This document shows, piece by piece, positions 1 through 4,822 of a DNA stretch of 5,040 bases (position 1 is its first letter; each line of letters begins with the position of its first letter). The notes beneath the pieces are model-generated. The model was not told where the DNA came from. It saw only the letters and a list, made by a program, of their open reading frames with translations, and made no database searches. The stretch comes from Candidatus Omnitrophota bacterium (GTDB taxonomy: Bacteria > Omnitrophota > Gorgyraeia > Gygaellales > Profunditerraquicolaceae): positions 1 through 5,040 of the forward strand of contig JAPLMA010000120.1 of NCBI GenBank assembly GCA_026387255.1, given 5' to 3'. The position numbers and the translations under genes are program-made.

Positions 1-370
1 TAAAGCTCGCGGCAATGGCCAAACCATCAATAAAATTATGAAAAGCCTCTCCGAAAAGATTTAGATAGGTAAAGGCGTGAATATGGCAATTCTTATCATG
101 GCAATGCCTCCAATGGAGATATCTCTCCATCAGGAAAAATAAAATTATCCCTAAAATCAGGCAATAAAAAACATTTGTGCTGTTAGACTTTTGAAGTGCT
201 TCCGGAAGGATATGTAAAAAAGCGCTGCCAATAAGTGCCCCGGCGGAAAAACCAATCAAACAGAAAAGAACCTTGTGCAGCAAATTATCCTTTATCGCCA
301 GGGTAAAAATGCCGACTAAGGAAATAAGGCTGACTAAAAATGTGCTGGCTAAGATCCAGAATAAAACCAT
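1..370 (-). CDS. ZIP-family divalent metal transporter, N-terminal part (C-terminus beyond window)
   Basis: This is a membrane transporter expected to move zinc, iron or a related divalent metal into the cytoplasm. The first 123 residues are visible and the gene runs off the left edge. Hydrophobic segments lie at about residues 3-25, 34-55, 67-82 and 103-123. Residues 40-59 carry GFSAGALIGSAFLHILPEAL, typical of ZIP helices 2 and 3. Residues 111-123 carry HNFIDGLAIAASF, the family signature in helix 4 whose His and Asp line the metal site. Between the third and fourth segments is a His/Cys-rich loop (HWRHCHDKNCHIH, about 86-98), a usual metal-binding stretch in this family. The ATG at 370 is chosen because no in-frame alternative lies close by. 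It has no clear Shine-Dalgarno sequence and begins 10 bases after the preceding small gene stops, so translation may be coupled. Family call is firm; substrate is not. Confidence 0.9.
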   Translation of the reverse strand, partial: MVLFWILASTFLVSLISLVGIFTLAIKDNLLHKVLFCLIGFSAGALIGSAFLHILPEALQKSNSTNVFYCLILGIILFFLMERYLHWRHCHDKNCHIHAFTYLNLFGEAFHNFIDGLAIAASF

Positions 371-380
371 GTGTAGGAAT

Positions 381-461
381 TTAACCTAAATTAGGTTTTC
401 TGCCTTTGTTCGCTTTCTTGGAACGCCAATTAAGTTTTCCCCTACGTTTTCTTTTGCCCAT
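381..461 (-). CDS. 26-residue highly basic small protein, bTHX-like in size and charge
   Basis: A complete reading frame of 26 codons begins ATG-GGC-AAA (MGKRKRRGKLNW) and ends with KGRKPNLG then TAA. Twelve of the 26 residues are Lys or Arg and none is acidic. Translation looks real: a GAGG Shine-Dalgarno element lies five bases before the ATG, and the gene starts two bases after the TAG of the lipoprotein gene and ends 10 bases before the ZIP gene. Length, the MGK start and an internal RRGK motif recall the small ribosomal protein bTHX, which is also about 26 residues and rich in Lys/Arg. The similarity is weak, and bTHX has a Tyr/Gly pattern that is absent here. A nucleic-acid or ribosome-binding role is inference from charge alone. 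I recognise no named family with certainty. Confidence 0.72.
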   Translation of the reverse strand: MGKRKRRGKLNWRSKKANKGRKPNLG

Positions 462-463
462 CT

Positions 464-1108
464 CTACCTCTTATAATAATTCTGCGGTACATTTTGTACA
501 ATATAACGGCCCGCCTCAACAATACAATCGTAAAACACCTTTCCCATCGGAGTCCCTAGATAATCGCTCAAACCGGCTCTAAAAACTTTATCCTGAGGAA
601 ATTTTATTCTTTTCCCGGGATGCTCCACCACCTGGCTTTGAATATCCCGGCTACCGATTACCTCGGAAGTAACCCGGTCAATAATCCGCAAACTCAATTG
701 CATATTTGCTTTATTTAAAACTTCACCTAATAAGCCACCCATAAAACTACTGGCGCTACTTCCGCCGCCGGCTAAACCGGACTTACCGCCTGAATTTTCC
801 GGTATAAACTCAATAATCCCAACGCTAATAATAAGGTCCGCGTCTTGCGGAGCAACAATCGCAAAACGTTTACTACTATTTAAAATATCAACTAAATATT
901 CTTTCAGGGCTAGGCTAACCTGTGCGTCGACGCCGGAAGTTTTTAATTCAAAATCGTTTACCGCGATTTTAGCCTGTGAGCCCTGATAGGAACTCAATAA
1001 TTCCCCGGAAGAAGTTTTATCCAACAGAGAATGCGGTTTTGTTGAAAAACACCCACTCAAGAATAAAAACATCACCGCGCAACTTAATAATCTAAAACTT
1101 TTTTCCAT
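464..1108 (-). CDS. CsgG-like outer-membrane-type lipoprotein
   Basis: A 214-residue exported lipoprotein. The N-terminus has a positively charged start, a hydrophobic core (about 7-17) and the lipobox LSGC with the lipid-carrying Cys at residue 20. The mature part resembles the CsgG/HfaB family. A strand KIAVNDFE (47-54) is followed by a helix and RFAIV (81-85), then a Gly/Ser-rich stretch (107-128). After that comes MQLSLRIIDRVTSEVIGS (136-153), which matches the CsgG pattern of variable strand plus 'v..tGEIl.s', and a C-terminal helix DCIVEAGRYIVQNV (194-207). CsgG forms the curli secretion pore, but many relatives are lipoproteins of unknown role. At 214 residues this is shorter than CsgG (about 277), and no curli subunit gene is nearby, so curli secretion should not be assumed. 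A near-consensus promoter lies immediately upstream. Confidence 0.72.
   Translation of the reverse strand: MEKSFRLLSCAVMFLFLSGCFSTKPHSLLDKTSSGELLSSYQGSQAKIAVNDFELKTSGVDAQVSLALKEYLVDILNSSKRFAIVAPQDADLIISVGIIEFIPENSGGKSGLAGGGSSASSFMGGLLGEVLNKANMQLSLRIIDRVTSEVIGSRDIQSQVVEHPGKRIKFPQDKVFRAGLSDYLGTPMGKVFYDCIVEAGRYIVQNVPQNYYKR
467..470 (-). promoter_or_regulatory. Ribosome binding site of the 26-residue basic protein, inside the preceding gene's end
   Basis: On the minus strand the bases read AAGAGGTAGAGATG. The GAGG element lies inside the last sense codons of the lipoprotein gene, that gene's stop is the TAG that follows, and the ATG comes two bases after the stop. This is a typical translational-coupling arrangement and is the main reason for accepting so short a gene. 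Confidence 0.65.
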
Positions 1109-1119
1109 GCTTAGTTCTC

Positions 1120-1148
1120 AATATATTACCGATTAACCGGACTGTCAA
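1120..1148 (-). promoter_or_regulatory. Sigma70-like promoter of the lipoprotein / small basic protein / ZIP cluster
   Basis: On the minus strand a perfect TTGACA (1148-1143) is followed by a 17-base spacer and TATATT (1125-1120, five of six matches to TATAAT). Transcription would begin near 1112-1114, only about four to six bases before the ATG at 1108, so the mRNA would be almost leaderless. That agrees with the lack of a good Shine-Dalgarno sequence before this gene. Confidence 0.7.
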
Positions 1149-1163
1149 GGATATTCCCCGCCG

Positions 1164-1802
1164 TTAAAACAGATTTAACAGACGGCTAATTGCAGAAATA
1201 ATCCTAAATGGCTGTTCTCTTTGAATATCAAGCTTGCTGCTTGAACCACTAGTTACAATCACGGTGTTAATTTTTGCCCGTCTTCCGGCCTGAGCATCAA
1301 TCACCATATCCCCAACATATAAAGCTTGCGATTTCTTAAGCGCGAATCGTTTAACTATTTTATTTAACATTTCCGGGTGAGGCTTGCTATATCTAGTTTG
1401 ATCCGCGCAAAGCACATAGTCAAAAAAGATACCGATATCTAAATGTCTTAATAAAATACGAGAAAACTTACTTGGCCGATTACTCGCTACTGCTAATTTA
1501 TAACCTTTCTCCTTAAGGCGCCGTAAAAGAGGCCTGACATAAGGGTAAAGATGCGAGTGTTTAAGCAAGCTATATTTATGGTGGGTGCGGTATAAACTTA
1601 AGGCGTATTTTAAATCTTTTTGTGGCACATATGGCTTAAGCAAATTTATATCCCCCCAGCCCACCAAGCGCCGCACAGTGCGATTACTTTGTGATTTTAA
1701 TCCTAACCTGCACAATACATAATTGAAGCTGCTGGTTATCGCCGCGTAAGCATCCACCAAAGTACCATCTAAATCAAAGATGATTAATTTTATGTTTTGC
1801 AT
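1164..1802 (-). CDS. HAD-superfamily phosphatase, phosphoglycolate-phosphatase-like
   Basis: A 212-residue cytoplasmic hydrolase of HAD subfamily IA. All four catalytic motifs are visible. Motif I is FDLDGTLVD (9-17), with nucleophile Asp10 and acid/base Asp12. Motif II is VASN, with Ser107. Motif III is SKPHPE, with Lys140. Motif IV is VGDMVID, with Asp165 and Asp169 to hold Mg2+. Residues of about 18-85 form the expected helical cap, and the length fits Gph/PGMB-like enzymes. The true substrate (phosphoglycolate, a sugar phosphate or another small phosphoester) cannot be read from the sequence. The ATG at 1802 is chosen because motif I then falls at the usual place. The open frame continues upstream to 1952, but that extension crosses a terminator and overlaps the preceding gene. 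No Shine-Dalgarno element is evident. The gene ends 55 bases before the next start. Confidence 0.88.
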   Translation of the reverse strand: MQNIKLIIFDLDGTLVDAYAAITSSFNYVLCRLGLKSQSNRTVRRLVGWGDINLLKPYVPQKDLKYALSLYRTHHKYSLLKHSHLYPYVRPLLRRLKEKGYKLAVASNRPSKFSRILLRHLDIGIFFDYVLCADQTRYSKPHPEMLNKIVKRFALKKSQALYVGDMVIDAQAGRRAKINTVIVTSGSSSKLDIQREQPFRIISAISRLLNLF

Positions 1803-1823
1803 AATAGAATAAATCTGGCTTAC

Positions 1824-1855
1824 AAAAATTAGGCAGGGTTTTAAGGCCCTGCCTA
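1824..1855 (-). terminator. Rho-independent terminator after the secreted orphan gene
   Basis: On the minus strand TAGGCAGGG and CCCTGCCTA form a perfect 9-bp stem (1855-1847 with 1838-1830) around an eight-base loop, followed by ATTTTTG. It lies 24 bases after the stop at 1879 and 22 bases before the HAD start. It should end most transcripts of the secreted-protein gene and makes it likely that the HAD gene depends on read-through or on a weak promoter of its own. Confidence 0.75.
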
Positions 1856-1878
1856 TCAAATAATAATTTGTTTTATAA

Positions 1879-2424
1879 TTATTGGGCTTGATCCTGAACA
1901 GCCGGTACTGGCTCTTGCGGTGCTGCTGGTGCCGGCGGTGCGAGTACCTCATTTGCTGCTATAGATGCATCAACAGGTATTTCTGATTGGGCTGTTGGCT
2001 GAGCTAAATCAGGAACAGGAGATGAAACATCCGGTTTTTCAAAACTAATATTCTTAGCAATATTTTTATTATTCGCTCCGACCATATAATCAATGCTTAA
2101 AGTATCCTTTAATTTCAACTCGTTAAAATCTTTAATATTTTCAAAGGTTGTCTTTTCATCAACCACTAAAACCAGATCCTTCTCTTGATCAGTCTCATAA
2201 TCAAGGTATTTTAAAGTAACTGTGTTAGCTTGATGATCTAAATTCGTTACCTCTCCCCAAGCCCACTGCATATCGGTTTCTTTTTGGGTAGACTGTTGAT
2301 CGGAAGTAATCACCGCTTGATCTATCGGCGCAACCGCCGCATCCTCAGCAAAGGCTATTCTGCCAGTAGTCGATATCAGAACAATCACAAACCCGGATAA
2401 AACAACCACTTTCTTCAAATTCAT
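1879..2424 (-). CDS. Secreted protein of unknown function with Pro/Ala-rich C-terminal tail
   Basis: A 181-residue exported protein that I do not recognise. Residues 1-26 form a Sec signal peptide: Lys4-Lys5, a hydrophobic core 6-17, and an AFA cleavage site before Glu27. A low-complexity acidic/Gln linker (27-50) leads to a single compact domain of about residues 53-129. That domain begins WAWGEVTNLD and contains alternating strand-like segments (NTVTLKYLDY, KDLVLVVDEKTTF, LKDTLSIDYMV, NIAKNISFEK). It looks like a small all-beta barrel similar to DUF5666-type repeats, a judgement of pattern only. Residues 130-181 are rich in Pro, Ala and Gln and probably disordered. There is no lipobox and no second membrane segment, so it is likely periplasmic or released. 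The start is fixed by an AAGGAGG ribosome binding site (2437-2431) six bases before the ATG. Confidence 0.8.
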   Translation of the reverse strand: MNLKKVVVLSGFVIVLISTTGRIAFAEDAAVAPIDQAVITSDQQSTQKETDMQWAWGEVTNLDHQANTVTLKYLDYETDQEKDLVLVVDEKTTFENIKDFNELKLKDTLSIDYMVGANNKNIAKNISFEKPDVSSPVPDLAQPTAQSEIPVDASIAANEVLAPPAPAAPQEPVPAVQDQAQ

Positions 2425-2453
2425 CTTGAGCCTCCTTATAAGGTTATTTTCAA

Positions 2454-2480
2454 ATTATCACAAGTTTTGGCGCTTGTCAA
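2454..2480 (-). promoter_or_regulatory. Probable promoter of the secreted orphan gene, overlapped by an inverted repeat
   Basis: On the minus strand a perfect TTGACA (2480-2475) begins two bases after the permease stop codon. The -10 is either GATAAT (2459-2454, 15-base spacer) or TAATTT (2457-2452, 17-base spacer). Start of transcription would fall near 2446, leaving a short leader with the strong AAGGAGG. An inverted repeat with six of seven pairs matched (2458-2464 with 2473-2479) spans the -35 to -10 interval and could be an operator. Confidence 0.5.
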
Positions 2481-2481
2481 G

Positions 2482-3873
2482 TTATCTATAAAACGGCAGA
2501 AGAATCAACGCTGTCATAACGATCAAAGTAGTAATTAAGCCTACCGTCGCCCCCACCCAAAACCAATCCAGGAAACTTATCTTTAGGCGTTTTTCCTTCT
2601 CTAAAATCCCGATGGCCACAATATTAGCAGTAGAGCCGATCAGTGTAATATTCCCACCCAAACAGCCTCCGAAAAGCAAAGCCCACCACAATGGCTGTAA
2701 ATTCATATTTAAATTCTGGAAACCCTGAACGACAGGAATAAAAGCCGCCACCAACACTACATTATCCAAAACACTTGAACCAATCGCGCTTACCCATAAC
2801 ATAGCGGCGGTCAAAAAATTAAGATTACTTCCGGTTGCCACTAACATATGCTTAGCAATAAAAACAGTTGCTCCGGTATATTTTAATGTTCCGGCCTGCA
2901 CAAACAAAAGTAGAAAGAAAAGCAGCGTCCACCACTCCACGTCCTTTTCAATATATTTTCTCGCCTTGTGATGTTTCCAAATCATTACCAACCCGCTGGA
3001 CACCAGCGGAACCACTAATAAAACAGTATTCGCCGGTAACCCCCAAGCGATCTCCATACGGTGATGCAAAGAGATAAAAATAAGCATCAAGCCAAATATG
3101 CCTAAGCTTATTTTAAGGTTTTTTTCCGGAGGTATGGAAATTAATCTGATCAACATTTCATTAGCCCCCAGCCTTTTCATCTGCTGATCAAGAAATTTTA
3201 TGGATTTTCTATACCAAAATAAAAGAATAAAAATAGTCACCACTAAACAAAGCAAAGCTAAGGGGAAGGCTTTGGCAATAAAGTCTTCAAAGGTCAAGCC
3301 GGATTTTGAAGCAATAAGTATACCAATGGGATTTCCCAGAACTGTAGCCGCTGATCCGATATTGGTAGCCAAAACAGAGATAATCACAAAAGGTACAGGA
3401 TTAACCTCAAAATAATCGCAAATTTCTAAAACCGCCGCCACCATAAAAATAATCGAGGTTACTTCGTCAACCGTGCAGGCGAGCAAAGCAGATAAACAGC
3501 CAATCAACAAAACAAATTTTTTACCAGTTAATTTAGGAATTCGTAAAATTAAGCTAACAATCCAGGCAAAAAATCCGGAATCTTTTAAGAGCCCGATGAT
3601 CACCATCATCCCCACCAAGAAAAGAATCACTTCAAGTGATGAGAATTCAATGACATGCTCCAAGTCAATGGTCTTGGTCATTAACAATACGGAGGTCCCG
3701 ATAAAAGCAAAACTGAGGCGAAAATCCCAAAAGAAAAGAGTTCCTAAAATTGAAGCAGAGAATATACCCACAGACAAAGACTGGTGCGCGTTCATCCCGG
3801 AAAAACTAGCGCAGGCTCCGAGGGAAAATGCCAATAGAAATAAAGAAAGCAGCTTTAAGGAAAGGCTTTTCAT
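2482..3873 (-). CDS. Ion transporter superfamily permease (ArsB/NhaD/P-protein-like)
   Basis: A 463-residue inner-membrane protein with about eleven or twelve hydrophobic segments. It shows the two internally related halves of the ion transporter superfamily. The first half has TVDEVTS (134-140) followed by TNIGSAATVLGNPIG (170-184). The second half has VLDNVVL (368-374) followed by GGNITLIGSTANIVAIG (406-422). These D-E/D-N hairpins and Gly/Asn-rich re-entrant loops form the substrate site in the family, which includes arsenite, Na+/H+ and di- or tricarboxylate carriers. The substrate is uncertain; length and an N-terminal signal-like segment lean towards NhaD-type proteins. Residues 8-20 are strongly hydrophobic and end LGAC, a lipobox-like sequence at Cys21. 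The ATG at 3873 has no Shine-Dalgarno element, and Met27 is no better placed. It starts 34 bases after bioY, so co-transcription is likely. Confidence 0.85.
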   Translation of the reverse strand: MKSLSLKLLSLFLLAFSLGACASFSGMNAHQSLSVGIFSASILGTLFFWDFRLSFAFIGTSVLLMTKTIDLEHVIEFSSLEVILFLVGMMVIIGLLKDSGFFAWIVSLILRIPKLTGKKFVLLIGCLSALLACTVDEVTSIIFMVAAVLEICDYFEVNPVPFVIISVLATNIGSAATVLGNPIGILIASKSGLTFEDFIAKAFPLALLCLVVTIFILLFWYRKSIKFLDQQMKRLGANEMLIRLISIPPEKNLKISLGIFGLMLIFISLHHRMEIAWGLPANTVLLVVPLVSSGLVMIWKHHKARKYIEKDVEWWTLLFFLLLFVQAGTLKYTGATVFIAKHMLVATGSNLNFLTAAMLWVSAIGSSVLDNVVLVAAFIPVVQGFQNLNMNLQPLWWALLFGGCLGGNITLIGSTANIVAIGILEKEKRLKISFLDWFWVGATVGLITTLIVMTALILLPFYR

Positions 3874-3898
3874 TTATTAAAAATAATTAACTGGCAAC

Positions 3899-3914
3899 TT
3901 ACTAAAATTAGTAA
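3899..3914. repeat. Short palindrome over the bioY stop codon
   Basis: TTACTAA and TTAGTAA form a perfect 7-bp inverted repeat around two central bases, overlapping the last codons and stop of bioY. It has no GC content to make a stable terminator, so it may be coincidence or a weak protein site in the 34-base gap before the permease gene. Confidence 0.35.
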
Positions 3915-4477
3915 AGCGCCTCTTTAATCCGCGCGCGTATTTTATGATAAACAACTGTCGCCAGAATAACTTTTAATATGTCGCCCAATACAAACGGCAA
4001 GAAACCAAGTAAAAATGCTTTACTCAAACTGCAGGATAAACTTACTTTTAACCAAAGCATGCCACTAAATAAAATTATAAAATCCGCAGCTAATAATTTA
4101 ATAAAAATAGCAAGCACGTTTTGATTTTCTTTAATTAAAAAACTACCCGCCAAGTAAGCGGCTAAAATAAAACCCACAAGATAACCGCCGGTAGGGCCCA
4201 GTAAATAAAGGCTGCCGCTACCGGAGCCTGTAAATACCTGTTGGCCAGAGAAGCCTAAAAACATATACGCGGACTGCGCGAATACGCCTAGTTTCCTGCC
4301 TAACAATGCTCCGGAAAGCAAAACAAAAAATGTCTGTAAAGTAAGCGGTACGGGAGTAAAAGGCAAAGGTATACGCACGAAAGCCGACAAAGTAGTCAAA
4401 GTAATAAAAACACCCGCTGCTAACAGCCGACAAAGCCTCTTATCGCTAATCAACTCTCTCTTCATAGTTATTTCCAT
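3908..4477 (-). CDS. bioY: BioY, biotin-specific S component of an ECF transporter
   Basis: A 189-residue integral membrane protein that captures biotin for uptake, either alone or with the shared EcfT and EcfA energy-coupling proteins. Neither partner is in the window. Family hallmarks are clear: PFTPVPLTLQ (39-48) after the first helix, SGALLG (55-60), GPTGGYLVGF (94-103) and PFVLGDILK (161-169). About six hydrophobic segments are present, as expected, and the length is normal for BioY. The start at 4477 is supported by a GAGGAG ribosome binding site six bases upstream. The frame stays open to a TTG at 4564, but those 29 extra codons fall in a GC-rich repeat and encode no family sequence. 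A promoter at 4611-4638 and a leader of about 127 bases precede it. No biotin synthesis gene and no recognisable BirA-type operator are nearby. Confidence 0.95.
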   Translation of the reverse strand: MEITMKRELISDKRLCRLLAAGVFITLTTLSAFVRIPLPFTPVPLTLQTFFVLLSGALLGRKLGVFAQSAYMFLGFSGQQVFTGSGSGSLYLLGPTGGYLVGFILAAYLAGSFLIKENQNVLAIFIKLLAADFIILFSGMLWLKVSLSCSLSKAFLLGFLPFVLGDILKVILATVVYHKIRARIKEALY

Positions 4478-4483
4478 ATCCGT

Positions 4484-4489
4484 CTCCTC
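4484..4489 (-). promoter_or_regulatory. Ribosome binding site that fixes the bioY start
   Basis: GAGGAG on the minus strand lies six bases before the ATG at 4477. No comparable element lies at proper spacing before the upstream TTG at 4564, so the shorter 189-residue BioY is preferred. Confidence 0.8.
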
Positions 4490-4503
4490 ATTTTCCCCCC
4501 AGC

Positions 4504-4576
4504 CTCCCGCGAGGGGGAGATTTTTTCCCTCATCATCCGGCGCTTGGGGAAAAATGACCCTCAAGCTCCCGCGAGG
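4504..4576. repeat. Two direct copies of an 11-bp GC-rich motif
   Basis: CTCCCGCGAGG occurs at 4504-4514 and again at 4566-4576, 62 bases apart. Each copy has a CCTC/GAGG inverted core able to form a small hairpin. Read on the minus strand in the bioY frame, the first copy and its flank translate as LAGGWGE, a peptide pattern often produced when common intergenic GC-rich repeats are conceptually translated. This suggests a dispersed intergenic repeat rather than coding sequence. Confidence 0.55.
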
Positions 4577-4610
4577 AAGAAAGTTTTTGTTAAGGTTATA
4601 ATTTCTATAT

Positions 4611-4638
4611 ATTATATATGAAAACTACATAATAGCAA
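4611..4638 (-). promoter_or_regulatory. Probable bioY promoter
   Basis: On the minus strand TTGCTA (4638-4633, four of six matches to TTGACA) is followed by 16 bases and a perfect TATAAT (4616-4611). It sits in a 60-base block (4581-4640) that is 83% A+T by direct count. An alternative -10, TATAAC, lies slightly downstream. Transcription would begin near 4604 and read through the GC-rich leader into bioY. Confidence 0.55.
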
Positions 4639-4642
4639 AAGA

Positions 4643-4714
4643 AAACGGGTTAGAATTATCCACGTAGAACGGGTTAGAATTATCCACGTAGAACGGGTTA
4701 GAATTATCCACGTA
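4643..4714. repeat. Three tandem 24-bp repeats, each with a DnaA-box-like 9-mer
   Basis: Three head-to-tail units at 4643-4666, 4667-4690 and 4691-4714 share the core GGGTTAGAATTATCCACG. They are identical except for the first base of the first unit. Each contains TTATCCACG on the plus strand, eight of nine bases of the DnaA box TTATCCACA. Each unit also has imperfect dyad symmetry: ACG, GG and TA on one side pair with TA, CC and CGT on the other, seven of ten positions. There are no spacers, so it is not a CRISPR array. The array lies directly upstream of the bioY promoter. Confidence 0.9.
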
Positions 4715-4739
4715 GGTGGCAGGCAGGCCTGCCACCTAC
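4712..4739. repeat. 12-bp perfect hairpin abutting the tandem repeats
   Basis: GTAGGTGGCAGG (4712-4723) and CCTGCCACCTAC (4728-4739) are exact reverse complements around the four-base loop CAGG. The left arm begins inside the last tandem unit. The loop continues the GGCA period of the stem, suggesting a slippage event. No T-tract follows on either strand, so it is not a normal terminator. It could be a REP-like element, a protein site or a processed RNA hairpin. Confidence 0.75.
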
Positions 4740-4744
4740 CATTC

Positions 4745-4812
4745 AAAAAAATGGACGGTTCTATTTTTTAAGCTAGAAACTAACAATAAAAATAGAACCG
4801 TCCCTTTTTTTT
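4745..4812 (-). terminator. Long inverted repeat with T-tracts on both sides (bidirectional terminator / REP-like element)
   Basis: GGACGGTTCTATTTTT (4753-4768) and its exact reverse complement (4788-4803) form a 16-bp stem. After one mismatch the symmetry continues as seven A (4745-4751) paired with seven T (4805-4811), giving 23 of 24 matched positions around a 19-base loop. U-rich tails follow the stem on both strands. On the minus strand it begins 10 bases after the stop of the right-hand membrane protein gene and is well placed to terminate it. The GGGACGGTTCT-type arm resembles, from memory, short palindromes associated with IS200-like transposases; this is not verified. Confidence 0.7.
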
Positions 4813-4822
4813 AAACCCTTTT

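Larger units (their letters stand above)
4478..4604 (-). promoter_or_regulatory. Structured GC-rich bioY leader
   Basis: This is about 127 bases from the predicted transcription start to the bioY ATG. The segment TCATTTTTCCCC (minus strand, 4556-4545) can pair in two mutually exclusive ways. One partner is GGGAAAAA (4529-4522 region). The other is GGGGAAAATGA (4499-4489), which ends in the first bases of the ribosome binding site. The leader also holds two copies of CCTCGCGGGAG. This geometry could allow control of bioY translation, but the pairing relies on low-complexity A/T and G/C runs. No known biotin riboswitch exists to compare it with. Confidence 0.35.

Noticed and set aside
1143..1185. 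Terminator after the HAD gene
   Set aside because: GTTAAA/TTTAAC can form a small hairpin around the stop codon, but the stem is weak and no T-tract follows. The region instead holds the next promoter.
1803..1952. Upstream 50-codon extension of the HAD phosphatase frame
   Set aside because: It overlaps the C-terminal coding region of the secreted-protein gene and crosses a rho-independent terminator. The HAD catalytic motif I sits at the normal distance from the ATG at 1802.
2868..3880. Open frames on the plus strand opposite the permease gene
   Set aside because: They are antisense shadows of a clear membrane-transporter gene. Their translations are Lys/Pro-rich with no domain pattern.
4218..4433. 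Second minus-strand frame inside bioY
   Set aside because: It is an out-of-frame shadow within a gene with unmistakable BioY motifs.
4478..4564. 29-codon N-terminal extension of BioY from a TTG
   Set aside because: The extension is made of GC-rich repeat sequence and has no properly spaced ribosome binding site. The ATG at 4477 has GAGGAG six bases upstream.
4583..4605. BirA-type biotin operator before bioY
   Set aside because: TTGTTAA and GGTTATAA on the plus strand recall half-sites, but they are adjacent rather than separated by the usual spacer of about 14-16 bases.
4643..4714. CRISPR array
   Set aside because: The units are contiguous with no unique spacers, 24 bp is a minisatellite period here, and no cas gene is present.
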